Notes: a model not told the origin generated them from the sequence alone. A stretch of 64,000 bases of DNA from DASSUW01 sp963806395 (GCA_963806395.1 CAWDYI010000012.1:1-64000); one strand, 5' to 3'; counted from the first letter of the stretch, positions 24,081-33,327 are shown. Numbers and translations: made by a program.

Positions 24081-26323
24081 GCGCCACGAACGAGCGCCTG
24101 GAGCTGCCGATCACCGGCATGACGTGCGCCTCGTGCGCGAACCGGATCGAGCGCTCGCTCAACAAGCTCGACGGCGTGACGGCCACCGTCAACTACGCGA
24201 CCGAGAAGGCGCAGGTCGAGTTCGACCCCGCCACCGCCGCGCCCGAGCATCTCGTGGGCGCGGTCGAGGCGGTCGGCTACAGCGCGACGCTGCCTTCAGC
24301 TGCCGACCACGAGGAGCCGGAGGCGGACAGCACCGATCCGCTGCGGCAGCGGCTGATCGTCTCGGCGCTGCTGGCGCTGCCCACGTTGCTGCTGTCGATG
24401 GTGCCGGCGCTCCAGTTCGACAACTGGCAGTGGCTGTCGCTGAATCTCGCGACCCCCGTCGTCCTGTGGGGCGCGTGGCCGTTCCACAAGGCGACGTGGG
24501 CGAACCTCAAGCACGGCGCCGCCACGATGGACACGCTGATCAGCGTCGGCACGCTCTCCGCGTGGCTGTGGTCGCTGTACGCGCTGTTCATCGGCGACGC
24601 CGGGATGAACGACATGCGGATGGGCTTCGAGCTGATCCCGGACTCCGGCGAGGGCGCCGGCCAGATCTACCTGGAGACGGCGGCGATCGTGATCACGTTC
24701 CTCCTCGCGGGCCGCTACTTCGAGGCCAAGGCCAAGCGCCGCGCGGGCGCCGCGCTGACGGCGCTGCTCGAGCTCGGGTCCAAGGACGCCGCGATCGTCG
24801 ACGCCGACGGCAGCGAGCGCCGCGTCCCGGTCGAGCAGCTCGCCGCGGGCGACCGCTTCGTGGTCCGTCCCGGCGAGAAGGTCGCCACCGACGGCATCGT
24901 CGAGGCGGGGACCTCAGCCGTCGACATGAGCATGCTCACGGGCGAGTCCCTGCCCGTCGAGGTCGCACCCGGGTCCGAGGTCGTGGGCGCGACCGTCAAC
25001 GCCGGCGGCCGGCTCGTCGTGCGCGCCACCAAGGTCGGCGCCGACACCGCGCTCGCCCAGATCGCGCGGCTCGTCACCGACGCCCAGACCGGCAAGGCGC
25101 CCGTCCAGCGGCTCGCCGACCGCATCTCCGGCGTGTTCGTCCCGATCGTCCTGGTGCTGGCCGTCGCGACGCTCGGGTTCTGGCTCGGCACGGGCGAGAC
25201 CGCGACGTTCGCGTTCACCGCCGCCGTCTCCGTGCTGATCATCGCGTGCCCGTGCGCGCTCGGCCTCGCGACGCCGACGGCCCTGATGGTCGGCACCGGC
25301 CGCGGCGCCCAGCTCGGCCTGCTGATCAAGGGCCCCGAGGTCCTCGAGTCCACGCGCACGGTCGACACCGTCGTGCTCGACAAGACCGGCACGGTCACCA
25401 CCGGCAAGATGAGCCTCGTCGAGGTCGCGGTCGCCGACGGCGTGGACGAGGCCGAGGCGCTGCGGCTCGTCGGTGCGCTCGAGCACGCCTCCGAGCACCC
25501 GATCGCCCAGGCGATCGCCGGCGCCGCTGCCGCCCACGGACCGCTTCCGGAGGTCGAGGCCTTCGCCAACCACGAGGGCCTCGGGGTCGAGGGCGTCGTG
25601 GATGGTCACGGGCTGATCGTCGGCCGCCCGGCGCTGCTCGCCGAGTGGGCGTTGCACCTGCCCGCCGGCCTCGACGCCACCCGCAGGGCCGCCGAGGCCC
25701 GTGGCCAGACTCCCGTCGCCGCCGGCTGGGACGGGCAGGCGACGGCCGTGTTCGTGGTCGCCGACACCGTCAAGCCCAGCTCGGCCGAGGCCGTCGCGTC
25801 GCTCAAGGCGCTCGGCCTGCGGCCGGTCCTGCTCACCGGCGACAACGAGACGACGGCGAACGCCGTCGCGGCCGAGGTCGGCATCGACGAGGTGATCGCC
25901 GAGGTGCTGCCGGGCGACAAGGCCGCGGTCGTCAAGCGCCTCCAGGACCAGGGCCACGTCGTGGCGATGGTCGGAGACGGCGTCAACGACGCGCCGGCGC
26001 TCGCTCAGGCGGACCTCGGCCTCGCCATCGGCACCGGGACCGACGTCGCGATCGAGGCGTCCGACCTCACGCTCGTCTCGGGCGACCTGCGCGCCGCCGC
26101 CGACGCGATCCGCCTCTCGCGCGCGACCCTGCGCACGATCAAGCAGAACCTGGCGTGGGCGTTCGGCTACAACGTCGCCGCGATCCCGCTGGCCGCCGTC
26201 GGTCTCCTGAGCCCGGTGATCGCCGCCGCGGCGATGGCGTTCTCGAGCGTCAGCGTCGTCGGCAACGCGCTGCGCCTGCGTCGCTTCAAGACTCTCCGTG
26301 ACAACCCGCCGTCACCTGTGTAG
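24077..26323 (+). CDS. copA: copper-translocating P1B-type ATPase
   Basis: A 748-residue P-type ATPase that exports Cu(I). One N-terminal heavy-metal domain has GMTCASC (Cys17, Cys20). TGES (about 287), the membrane metal site CPCALG (about 390), the phosphorylation motif DKTGTVT (about 434), an HP locus in SEHPIAQA (about 474) and the hinge GDGVNDAPALAQADLG (about 632) are intact. The CPC motif and the NxxxxxAxPLAAxG/MxxSS signatures of the last helices indicate Cu(I)/Ag(I) specificity. AGGAGGT precedes the ATG. It is co-transcribed with the secreted His-rich protein under CsoR-type control. Confidence 0.95.
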   Translation: MSATNERLELPITGMTCASCANRIERSLNKLDGVTATVNYATEKAQVEFDPATAAPEHLVGAVEAVGYSATLPSAADHEEPEADSTDPLRQRLIVSALLALPTLLLSMVPALQFDNWQWLSLNLATPVVLWGAWPFHKATWANLKHGAATMDTLISVGTLSAWLWSLYALFIGDAGMNDMRMGFELIPDSGEGAGQIYLETAAIVITFLLAGRYFEAKAKRRAGAALTALLELGSKDAAIVDADGSERRVPVEQLAAGDRFVVRPGEKVATDGIVEAGTSAVDMSMLTGESLPVEVAPGSEVVGATVNAGGRLVVRATKVGADTALAQIARLVTDAQTGKAPVQRLADRISGVFVPIVLVLAVATLGFWLGTGETATFAFTAAVSVLIIACPCALGLATPTALMVGTGRGAQLGLLIKGPEVLESTRTVDTVVLDKTGTVTTGKMSLVEVAVADGVDEAEALRLVGALEHASEHPIAQAIAGAAAAHGPLPEVEAFANHEGLGVEGVVDGHGLIVGRPALLAEWALHLPAGLDATRRAAEARGQTPVAAGWDGQATAVFVVADTVKPSSAEAVASLKALGLRPVLLTGDNETTANAVAAEVGIDEVIAEVLPGDKAAVVKRLQDQGHVVAMVGDGVNDAPALAQADLGLAIGTGTDVAIEASDLTLVSGDLRAAADAIRLSRATLRTIKQNLAWAFGYNVAAIPLAAVGLLSPVIAAAAMAFSSVSVVGNALRLRRFKTLRDNPPSPV

Positions 26324-26326
26324 GCT
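26321..26326 (+). promoter_or_regulatory. -10 box of the arginase-family gene
   Basis: TAGGCT begins at the end of the copA stop codon and ends 8 nt before the GTG at 26335. The arginase-like gene therefore appears to have its own leaderless promoter instead of relying on the copper operon. Confidence 0.4.
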
Positions 26327-26334
26327 TTACGGCG

Positions 26335-27216
26335 GTGACGGTCACCGCACTGATAGGAGCGCCGACGAGCATGGGCGCACACGCGCCCGGCCAGGAGCAG
26401 GCGCCGCGCGCGCTGCGTGACGCCGGACTCGCCGCGCTGATCCCCGGCCTCGTCGATCAAGGAGACACGACGCTGCGCCGCTGGGCGCCCGACCGCGAGC
26501 ACCGGCGCGCGCAGAACGCCGCCGCGGTGGTCGAGGCCGCCGGCGAGGTGGCGGCGCTGGTCGAGCCGGCGTTGCGCGACGGCGGCCGCGCGCTCGTCCT
26601 CGGCGGTGACTGCACGGTCGAGCTCGGCGTCCTGTCCGGCGCGCTGCGGGCCGGGCGCGATCGCGTCGGGCTCGTCTACTTCGACATGCACCCCGACCTG
26701 AACACGCCGGAGACGGTGGTGTCCGGCACGCTCGACTGGATGGGCATGGCGCACATGCTCGCCCTCACCGGCACCCACCCGGCGGTCGCCGGCCTCGGGC
26801 CGCGCACGCCGCTGCTGTCCCCCGCCGACGTCGTTCTGCTCGCGGCCGATCCCGATCAGACGCGGCCGGAAGAACGCTCGGCGATCGAGCAGCACGGCAT
26901 CCGGGAGATCCCGATGGCGGAGGTCGCGGCGGACCCGCGCGCCGCCGCCGCCCGCGCGCTCGCCCTGCTCGACCACGACCACCTGCTCGTGCACTTCGAC
27001 GTCGACACGGTCGACTTCGTCGACCTGCCGCTGTCGGAGAACACGGGGCTGAACATCGGCATGCCGTTCGCGGCCGCGAACGCCGCGCTGGCCGTCCTCG
27101 CGGCCGACGATCGGGTCGCCGCGCTCACCGTCACCGAGCACAACCCGGCGCACGGTGCGGAGGACGGGTCGGCCACCGCCGCGCTCGCCCAAGCGCTCGC
27201 CGGCGCGCTCGTGTAG
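26335..27216 (+). CDS. arginase/ureohydrolase-family protein with altered metal site
   Basis: A 293-residue ureohydrolase fold. DMHPD (residues 117-121) and DVDTVD (222-227) keep five of the usual Mn ligands (D117, H119, D121, D222, D224), and TEHNPAH keeps the glutamate (E268). The first ligand, normally the histidine of GGDH, is Cys93 in GGDC. The substrate-proton-shuttle histidine (SGNxHG in arginase) is Asp134 in SGTLDW. The two Mn sites and substrate pocket must therefore differ from true arginase. The substrate could be another guanidino compound, or the protein may be a divergent non-arginase member. It follows copA by 11 nt. Confidence 0.75.
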   Translation: MTVTALIGAPTSMGAHAPGQEQAPRALRDAGLAALIPGLVDQGDTTLRRWAPDREHRRAQNAAAVVEAAGEVAALVEPALRDGGRALVLGGDCTVELGVLSGALRAGRDRVGLVYFDMHPDLNTPETVVSGTLDWMGMAHMLALTGTHPAVAGLGPRTPLLSPADVVLLAADPDQTRPEERSAIEQHGIREIPMAEVAADPRAAAARALALLDHDHLLVHFDVDTVDFVDLPLSENTGLNIGMPFAAANAALAVLAADDRVAALTVTEHNPAHGAEDGSATAALAQALAGALV

Positions 27217-27279
27217 CTGGAATAAACCTCGCACCGGAGCGGTCCTCTTGCTTCATGCACGCTCCCTCCCTCCCTCCGG

Positions 27280-27759
27280 ATGCTCCTGAGCACGGACGGC
27301 GGCGTGACCCCGCTGCTCGAAGCCTGCTTCCGCGCTCCCGTCTCCGTCGAAACCCTCTCCAACGCGGTCGACGACGGCCGCCCGCGGTCGCTGCACCGGA
27401 CTGCCGTCCTGCGCGTCGCGCCGACGATGCTCGCCGCCAGCATCGTCGGCTACCTGCTGCTGATCGCCGGCGAGCCCGTCGTGATCACGATCGCCGCGCT
27501 GCTCACGGGGAGCTTCGGCTGGGCGTGGCCGGGCGGGCTCACGCTCGCGGTGGTCCAGCGCAGCCCCGGCGCACCTGCGTGGGCGGTCGGCGTGCTGATG
27601 GCCGGCCTGTTCACGGGCGCGATCGCCGGCCCGCTGCTGATCGGGGTGCTGGCCGAGCACGAGCAGTTCGCGATCGCCTGGGGCGTGTGCGCGACGTGCG
27701 CGCTGCTGGCGGCCGCGACCGTGGTGGCGACGCAGCGGCGGGCGGCGGCCGTGCCGTGA
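27280..27759 (+). pseudogene. C-terminal remnant of an MFS transporter
   Basis: An open frame of 159 codons whose last 110 residues form four hydrophobic helices with MFS character (TMLAASIVGYLLLIAG; ALLTGSFGWAWPGGLTLAVV; WAVGVLMAGLFTGAIAGPLLIGVLAE; GVCATCALLAAATVV). This equals roughly the last third of a 12-helix major facilitator. The first 40 residues are not transporter-like, and no upstream frame supplies the missing helices. It is best read as a truncated remnant, although a short membrane protein cannot be excluded. Confidence 0.5.
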
Positions 27760-27768
27760 GGCGCGCCG

Positions 27769-28091
27769 CTACGCGTCGCCGGTCGGCGCGGTGTCGCGAG
27801 GCTCGATGCACATGATCACGGTCTCCTCGTCCGCCTTCGGACAGTGCTCGACGCCCGCCGGAACCACGACCATGTCTCCCGGTCCGAGCTCCACGTCGCC
27901 GCTGCGCAGCTGCACGGTCATGCGGCCGGAGAGCACCATCAGCACGTCGTCGGTGTCGGCGTGGGAGTGCCAGACGTACTCGCCCTTGATGCGATTCACG
28001 TGGACGTCGTAGTCGTTGAACCGCAACGGCGTCACGCGACCCACAGCTCGGCCACCTTCGAGCCCTCACCGACCAGATTCACCTTCTCCAT
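27769..28091 (-). pseudogene. cupin-domain protein interrupted by a frameshift
   Basis: ATG 28091 has a well-placed AGGAG and begins MEKVNLVGEGSKVAELW, which is how small actinobacterial cupins start. That frame hits TGA 17 codons later. The rest of the cupin (VGRVTPLRFNDYDVHVNRIKG...GEYVWHSHADTDD...PAGVEHCPKADEE) continues in the next frame from about 28044. A one-base indel around 28035-28050 joins the two. The downstream part could still be made from GTG 28044 as a 91-residue protein. Metal-binding HSH and the EHC histidine are retained. It follows the Gfo/Idh/MocA gene in the sugar operon. Confidence 0.6.
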
Positions 28092-28111
28092 ATCTCGCTC
28101 CTGATCGCCGG

Positions 28112-29143
28112 CTACACAGCGTATGACGCGTCGAGCGCGACCTCGCGTCCTCTCTCGGCGGAGTCGACGGCAGCGAACACCATCTCGAGGCTACGGAGGT
28201 TGTCGGCCGCCGTCGTCGGGGCGGGCTCGCCTGCGCGCACTGCGCGCATGAAGTCGGTCAGAGTCGCCGACTGATCCTGCCGGGCGAGCGACACGAGCGG
28301 GACGTCCACCGCGCCCGCGCCAGGCTCGGCGATGTGGTGCGCATCCGGTGCCTCGCGCACGCTCACGCGATCGCGGTCGGCGAGCAGGTAGCCGCGCTCG
28401 CACTCCAGCAGCCAGCGGCAGTTCCAGTCCGTGAACTGCGCGCGCGGGTGCCACGATGCCTCGTAGACCACGCGCGCTCCCGTCTCCATCGTGAACACGC
28501 AGACGGCGGACGCGTCGCCCGCGAACTGGCTCCACGGGGGGTTCCAGGTGTGCGCGGCGACGGTGCGGGGCTCGAGGCCGATGACGAACCGGATCAGGTC
28601 GAAGTGGTGGACCGCCATGTCCAGCAGCAGCGGGTGGTTCATCGCCTCGCGGAACGTCCCGCGGAAGTCATGGTGGTGGCGGAACTCGATCCGCGCCTGG
28701 CCGAGCCGGCCAAGCCGGCCCGACGCGACGACCTGGCGCGCCGTCTCGATCACCGGCCGGTAGCGGTAGTTCTGGCTCACCGCCAGCTCGCGGCCGTGGC
28801 GGCGCGCCGCCGCGACGAGCGCCGCGCTGTCCTCGCGCGTGCCGGCGAGCGGCTTCTCCACGAGCACTGGCAGCCCCGCCTCGAGGCAGCGCAGGGCGAC
28901 CGGCCGGTGCGCCTCGGGTGGGACGACGACCAGCGCCATGTCGGCGCCGTTGTCGGCGAGCGCCGCGCCGACGTCGGTGAAGCAGCGCCCCGGCGGCAGT
29001 CCCTCGGCGAGCGCCGCCCGCTCGAGGATCGCGGGCTCGTGGTCGACGAGCGCGTCGATCGAGACCTCGCCCGCGAGCTGCCGGAGCGCTCCGAGCCACA
29101 CGGCCCCGAAACCGCCGGCGCCGACCTGGAGCACGCGGATCAT
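28112..29143 (-). CDS. Gfo/Idh/MocA-family oxidoreductase
   Basis: A 343-residue NAD(P)-dependent sugar or cyclitol dehydrogenase. The Rossmann motif VLQVGAGGFGAVW is at residues 4-16, the conserved EKP of VLVEKPLAG is near 92, and the C-terminal alpha/beta domain carries the HHHDFRG and AVHHFDLIRFVIG segments with the catalytic histidine. The ATG overlaps the stop of the ABC permease gene (ATGA), placing the enzyme in the transporter operon. It probably oxidises the imported sugar or polyol; the exact substrate is not predictable. Confidence 0.85.
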   Translation of the reverse strand: MIRVLQVGAGGFGAVWLGALRQLAGEVSIDALVDHEPAILERAALAEGLPPGRCFTDVGAALADNGADMALVVVPPEAHRPVALRCLEAGLPVLVEKPLAGTREDSAALVAAARRHGRELAVSQNYRYRPVIETARQVVASGRLGRLGQARIEFRHHHDFRGTFREAMNHPLLLDMAVHHFDLIRFVIGLEPRTVAAHTWNPPWSQFAGDASAVCVFTMETGARVVYEASWHPRAQFTDWNCRWLLECERGYLLADRDRVSVREAPDAHHIAEPGAGAVDVPLVSLARQDQSATLTDFMRAVRAGEPAPTTAADNLRSLEMVFAAVDSAERGREVALDASYAV

Positions 29144-29961
29144 TCCTTGATCCCACCGATCGTGAGGCCGCCGACGATGTAGCGCTGGATCGCGACGAAC
29201 ACGAGCACGATCGGGATCGCGACGACCGTCGAGACCGCCATCACCTGGCTCCACCGCGTCCCCTCGGCCGAGCTGAAGGTGGCGAGCGCGACGGTCAGCG
29301 GCTGGATGTCCTGGGACGTGGTCAGCGACAGCGCGAACAGGAACTCGCCCCACGCGAGCAGGAACGACAGCGCCGCGACCGTGACGATGCCCGAGCGGGA
29401 CACCGGCAGGACGATGCGGGTGAACGCCCCCAGCGGCCGGCACCCGTCGACCAGCGCGGCGGCCTCGAGCTCGGGCGGCACGCGCAGGAAGAACGGGCGC
29501 ATGATGAGGATCGCGAACGGGATCGTCAGCGTGGCGTCCGCGAGCACGATGCCCACGTACGAGTTCAGCAGCCCGAGGTGCTTGAACAGCACGAACAGCG
29601 GCGTCGCCACCGCGATGCCCGGAAGCAGCTGGGTGATCAGCAGCAGGAGCATCATCGGCGTGACGCCGCGCACGCGCCTGCGCGCGAGCACGTACGCCGC
29701 CGGCACGGCGAGCAGCATCGTCAGCACCATCGTGCCGGTGCTGATGACGAGGCTGTTGAGGATCGCGCGCGTGACCGTCTCGTTGTGCAGCACGGCGGCG
29801 TCGTACGCCGACAGGTCGGCACCGTGCGGCAGCAGTCGCGGCGGTGTCTGCGCGACCTCGGCCTCGGTCCGCAGCGACGTCAGCAGCATCCAGTAGACGG
29901 GGAAAAGCAGCACGGCGACGATCACGGCGCCGACCGCGGTGCGCGCGTAGCCGTGCCTCAC
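29140..29961 (-). CDS. carbohydrate ABC transporter permease (MalG/CUT1 type)
   Basis: A 273-residue inner-membrane permease with six helices and the EAA loop ELEAAALVDGCRPLGAFTRIVLPVSRSG near residue 185, through which it contacts the ATPase. The C-terminus (IQRYIVGGLTIGGIKE) is typical of CUT1 permeases. It starts with GTG overlapping the upstream permease stop by four bases. No ATPase gene is in the operon; a shared MsiK-like ATPase elsewhere is the usual solution in actinobacteria. Confidence 0.9.
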   Translation of the reverse strand: MRHGYARTAVGAVIVAVLLFPVYWMLLTSLRTEAEVAQTPPRLLPHGADLSAYDAAVLHNETVTRAILNSLVISTGTMVLTMLLAVPAAYVLARRRVRGVTPMMLLLLITQLLPGIAVATPLFVLFKHLGLLNSYVGIVLADATLTIPFAILIMRPFFLRVPPELEAAALVDGCRPLGAFTRIVLPVSRSGIVTVAALSFLLAWGEFLFALSLTTSQDIQPLTVALATFSSAEGTRWSQVMAVSTVVAIPIVLVFVAIQRYIVGGLTIGGIKE

Positions 29962-30917
29962 GTCGTCTCCCCCTCCCGCCGCGCGAGCCACAGGTAGACG
30001 GCCGCCACCGCCAGCATGCCGAGCAGCAGCAGCGTGCTGGCGGCCGCGCCCTCGCCGAACCGGAAGAACTCCAGCGACAGGTCGAAGATGTAGATCGGCA
30101 GCACCGTCGTCGCGTCGACCGGGCCGCCGCCGGTCAGCACGTAGATCAGGTCGAAGACCTTGAACGTGTAGATGACGCCGAGCAGGATCACGCTCAGCGC
30201 GGCGGGCCGCAGCAGCGGCAGCGTGATGTACCGGAACCGCTGCCACGCGGAGGCGCCGTCCACCGTGGCCGCCTCGTACAGGCCGTGCGGGATCGCCTGC
30301 AGCGCGGGCAGCAGCAGGATCATGTTGAACGGGATCCCGACCCACACGTTCGTGGCGACCGCCGCCCACAGCGCCGCATCGGGGTCCACGAGCCAGGCAT
30401 GGTCGCCGAGCCCGACCGACGAGACCAGCCACGTGACGACGCCCGAGTCGCCGTCGAACATCCAGCGGAACAGGTTGCCCGTCACCACGCCGGGGAGCAG
30501 CCAGCCGAGCACCAGCAGCGCGCGCAGCGTCGTCGCGCCCGGGAACGGCGTCACGAAGAACAGCGCCAGTGCGAGCCCGATCGAGAACTGCAGCACGATG
30601 CACGCGACGGTGAACACCAGCGACACGCCGACCGCATGCTGGAAGGCCGCGTCCTCGATCACCTTGCGGTAGTTGTCGAGACCCACCCAGGCGGCGTCGC
30701 CGCTCAGGAACGTGCCGATGTTCAGGTCGATCAGCGAGTTGCGGAGGTTGTAGGCGATCGGGTACAGCTCGACCGCCAGCAGGAAGAGCAGCGCCGGGAC
30801 GACGTACAGGTACGGCGCCCCGGCGCGCCGCAGGCCGCGGCCACGCCCGTACGGGCGACGGGCGGCGATCACGCCGCCCACCCGGGAGGAGGGAGCGGGC
30901 TTGCCCGCAGCGGACAT
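29958..30917 (-). CDS. carbohydrate ABC transporter permease (MalF/CUT1 type)
   Basis: A 319-residue permease. After a basic N-terminus come six helices (YLYVVPALLFLLAVELYPIAYNL; HAVGVSLVFTVACIVLQFSIGLALALFF and others) and the EAA loop YEAATVDGASAWQRFRYITLPLLRP near residue 220. NWVGLDNYRK-like AWVGLDNYRKVIED near 75 is the usual CUT1 family signature. It pairs with the MalG-type permease downstream, and its start is 4 nt from the end of the binding-protein gene. Confidence 0.9.
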   Translation of the reverse strand: MSAAGKPAPSSRVGGVIAARRPYGRGRGLRRAGAPYLYVVPALLFLLAVELYPIAYNLRNSLIDLNIGTFLSGDAAWVGLDNYRKVIEDAAFQHAVGVSLVFTVACIVLQFSIGLALALFFVTPFPGATTLRALLVLGWLLPGVVTGNLFRWMFDGDSGVVTWLVSSVGLGDHAWLVDPDAALWAAVATNVWVGIPFNMILLLPALQAIPHGLYEAATVDGASAWQRFRYITLPLLRPAALSVILLGVIYTFKVFDLIYVLTGGGPVDATTVLPIYIFDLSLEFFRFGEGAAASTLLLLGMLAVAAVYLWLARREGETT

Positions 30918-30920
30918 GGC

Positions 30921-32202
30921 TCAGGCCTGCAGGAGCGGTGCGACCTTGCCCGCCGCCGTCGTGATCGCCTCGTCGACCTCGTTCGAGCCCGTGAGCGCCG
31001 ACTGGAGCATCTCCTGGATCGCGGCGGAGATCTCCGGATACTTCGGCCCGTACGCACGCGGCTTGGCGACCTTCAGCTGCTCGATGAAGACCTTCAGCGC
31101 CGGGTCGCCGGTCCAGCGCTCGTTCTCGGCGACGTCGGTGCGCGGCGGGATCTTGCCGGCGAGCGTGTTGTAACGCAGCAGGTTCTCGGGCTCCTGGCTC
31201 CAGCGCAGGAACTCCCAGGCGGCGTCGACGTTCTTCGATGCCTTCGTGATCGCCAGGTTCTCGCCGCCGAGCATCGACGCGGACTGCGGACTCCTGCGGC
31301 AGGGTCGCGACCTCCCACTTCAGCTTCGGGCTCTCGTCCGTGAGCACGGGAATCTGCCATGGCCCGTTGACCATCATCGCGGCCGGCCGTTCTGGAACTG
31401 CTGGAGCACAGCCTGCTGGTCCCAGTTGACGATGCTCTTGGACATCTGGCCGGCGCTCACGAGATCGACCCACAGCTGACAGCGCGGCGCGGCCGCCCTC
31501 ACTGTCGAGCGTCGGAATGTCCTCGCCCGTCTCCCACAGGAACGGCAGCCACTGGAACGTGCCCTCCTCGCTCTTGACGGCGCTGACCGCCAGGCCCTAT
31601 CGTGGTCGCCCGCCGTCAGCGTCTCGGCGGCCGTGCGCAGCGCGTCCCAGTCGCCGGGCACTTCGACGCGTCCCTTCTCGAGCAGGTCGGTGTTGTATCA
31701 CAGCACCAGGCAGTTGAGTTGTCGGGCAGCCCGTAGCTCCGGTCCTGCGTGCTTCGTCGAGTCCAACGGGCCCTCGAAGTACGCGCTCGTCCTGGCCCCA
31801 TTCGTCGACGAGGTCGGTGATATCTGCGAGCACGCCGAGCGCGGCGAACGCCGAGTGGTCGGGGTTGTCGATGACCACGATGTCGGGCAGCTCACCGGCG
31901 CTCGCGCCCTGCAGCAGCTTCTGCTTGAGCTGCGCGAACGGATGGCCGGTGCGCTCGACCTTCACGTTCGGGTTGGCCTTCTCGTAGCGCGCGATGCGGT
32001 CGAGCACCGCCTTCTCGTTCGCGGCGTCGTAGTAGTCCCACCACGTCAGCGTGACCTTCCCGCCCGGCGAGCCGGCTCCGCCGGAGTCGTCATCGCCGCC
32101 ACAGGCGGCCAGCCCGGGGAGGAAGGCGACGGTGGCTGCGGCGCCCGCGGCTCCGAGGAACCTGCGACGCGTCAACGGGAACGGCACGGCGTGGCCGGTC
32201 AT
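30921..32202 (-). pseudogene. sugar-binding lipoprotein gene with multiple frameshifts
   Basis: The first gene of the ABC operon. ATG 32202 follows GGAGGAGA and encodes a twin-arginine lipoprotein signal (RRRFLGAAG...PGLAAC) and the beginning of an extracellular solute-binding protein (VTLTWWDYYDAANEKAVLDRI). The first 135 codons and the last 117 codons (LGGENLAITKASKNVDAAWEF...) are intact. Between about 31800 and 31260 the recognisable protein hops among all three frames at least six times (TKHAG, SYGLPDNSTAW, PGDWDALRTAAETLTAGDHDR, GTFQWLPFLWETG, MSKSIVNWDQQAVLQQFQNG, AAMMVNGPWQIPVLTDE). Either the gene is dead or the sequence is poor here. Confidence 0.75.
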
Positions 32203-32244
32203 GGGCTCTCCTCCCTCCAAGCTTCGATGCGGGTTCGACTGATC

Positions 32245-32260
32245 GTCGAAGCGCTTCGAC
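32245..32260. promoter_or_regulatory. LacI-family operator upstream of the ABC operon
   Basis: GTCGAAGCGCTTCGAC is a perfect 16-bp palindrome with the central CG step typical of LacI-family operators. It lies at about +8 to +23 relative to the predicted start of the ABC operon. Its 14-bp core TCGAAGCGCTTCGA recurs exactly at 33376-33389. Confidence 0.8.
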
Positions 32261-32273
32261 TATCCGCCGCGGC

Positions 32274-32303
32274 ACCATAGCCCGCCGCCCGCCGCTCTGT
32301 CAA
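32274..32303 (-). promoter_or_regulatory. promoter of the sugar ABC operon
   Basis: On the minus strand TTGACA (32298-32303) and TATGGT (32274-32279) are separated by 18 bp, the clearest -35/-10 pair in the window. The -35 box overlaps the stop codon of the lacI-type gene. The operator lies just downstream of the start point, so bound repressor would block elongation or initiation. Confidence 0.65.
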
Positions 32304-33319
32304 ACCGCTCGCGGTGCGGAGCTCTCGCGCGCGGTCAGGACCGGCGGCAGGAGCGTCGCGCCGACGGCCGGGTCGCCCTCGAGCTTGTGCATCAGCGTCT
32401 CGACGGCACGGCGGCCGAGCTCCTCCGCCGGCAGGTGCACCGAGGACAGCCGCGGGCGTGCCTGATCGGCCATCGCGTCGGGGCAGATCGCCACCACCGA
32501 GACATCCGCCGGCACGCTTCGACCGGCGCCGCGCAGCGCCTCCAGCAGCGGCGCGTGCGCGGCCTCGTTGTGGACCACGAAGCCGGTCGGCGGGTCGGCG
32601 GCGCCGAGCAGCTCCGCGACGAGGCTGCCGACGTCGTCGTGCGCGGCGTCGCACGCGTGGTGGGAGGCCCGCAGGCCGCGCTGGCGGGCGCGCGACTCGA
32701 AGCCGGCGAGCGTGCGCTCCGCGAAGCCCGCGCCGCGGCGGTAGACCTCGGGCGCCGGGCCGATCAGCGCGATGCGGTCGTGCCCCAGCTCCGCGAGGTG
32801 CTCCACGCACGCCGCGCCGGCGGCGAAGAAGTCGAGATCGACGCACGTGAGGCCGGCTGTCGTCTCCGGCACGCCGATCAGCACCGAGGGCCGGCCGATC
32901 TCCAGCAGCGCCGGGATCCGCTCGTCGCGCATCGCGACGTCCATCACGACCAGGCCGTCGACGAGCGAGGTGTTCGCGACGCGCCGCACGCCCGCGGGGC
33001 CCTCGGCGCTCGTGAGCAGGAGCACGTCGTGGTCGAAGCGGCGTGCGGTCGTCACGACGGCGACGACGAACGCCATCATCACCGGCAGGTGGAGCTCCTC
33101 GCGCAGGGGCACCATCAGCGCGATCGTGTTCGCCCGCCGGCTCGCCAGCGCCCGCGCGCCCGCGTGCGGCCGGTAGCCGAGCGTCTCGATGCTGCGCTCG
33201 ACGCGCCTCCGCGTCGTATCCGAGATCGACCGTTTGCCGCTGATCACGTACGAGACGGTGCTCTGGGAGACGCCCGCGTGGCGGGCGACCTCGGCGAGCG
33301 TGACGGTCGTGCTGCTCAC
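32300..33319 (-). CDS. LacI-family transcriptional repressor
   Basis: A 339-residue regulator with the N-terminal LacI helix-turn-helix and hinge (VTLAEVARHAGVSQSTVSYVISG, residues 6-28; RRRVERSIETLGYRPHAGARAL) and a periplasmic-binding-protein-like effector domain. The start GTG 33319 is chosen because a TACGCT -10 box ends 8 nt upstream and the HTH begins six residues in, as usual. Identical palindromic operators flank it, one before the ABC operon and one before the divergent TIM-barrel gene, so it most likely controls both. The effector is probably the imported sugar. Confidence 0.9.
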   Translation of the reverse strand: MSSTTVTLAEVARHAGVSQSTVSYVISGKRSISDTTRRRVERSIETLGYRPHAGARALASRRANTIALMVPLREELHLPVMMAFVVAVVTTARRFDHDVLLLTSAEGPAGVRRVANTSLVDGLVVMDVAMRDERIPALLEIGRPSVLIGVPETTAGLTCVDLDFFAAGAACVEHLAELGHDRIALIGPAPEVYRRGAGFAERTLAGFESRARQRGLRASHHACDAAHDDVGSLVAELLGAADPPTGFVVHNEAAHAPLLEALRGAGRSVPADVSVVAICPDAMADQARPRLSSVHLPAEELGRRAVETLMHKLEGDPAVGATLLPPVLTARESSAPRAV

Positions 33320-33327
33320 GGCTCGAA

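Noticed and set aside
31260..31800. programmed frameshifting in the binding-protein gene
   Set aside because: Six or more shifts in both directions with no slippery sequences cannot be programmed; sequencing error or gene decay explains it.
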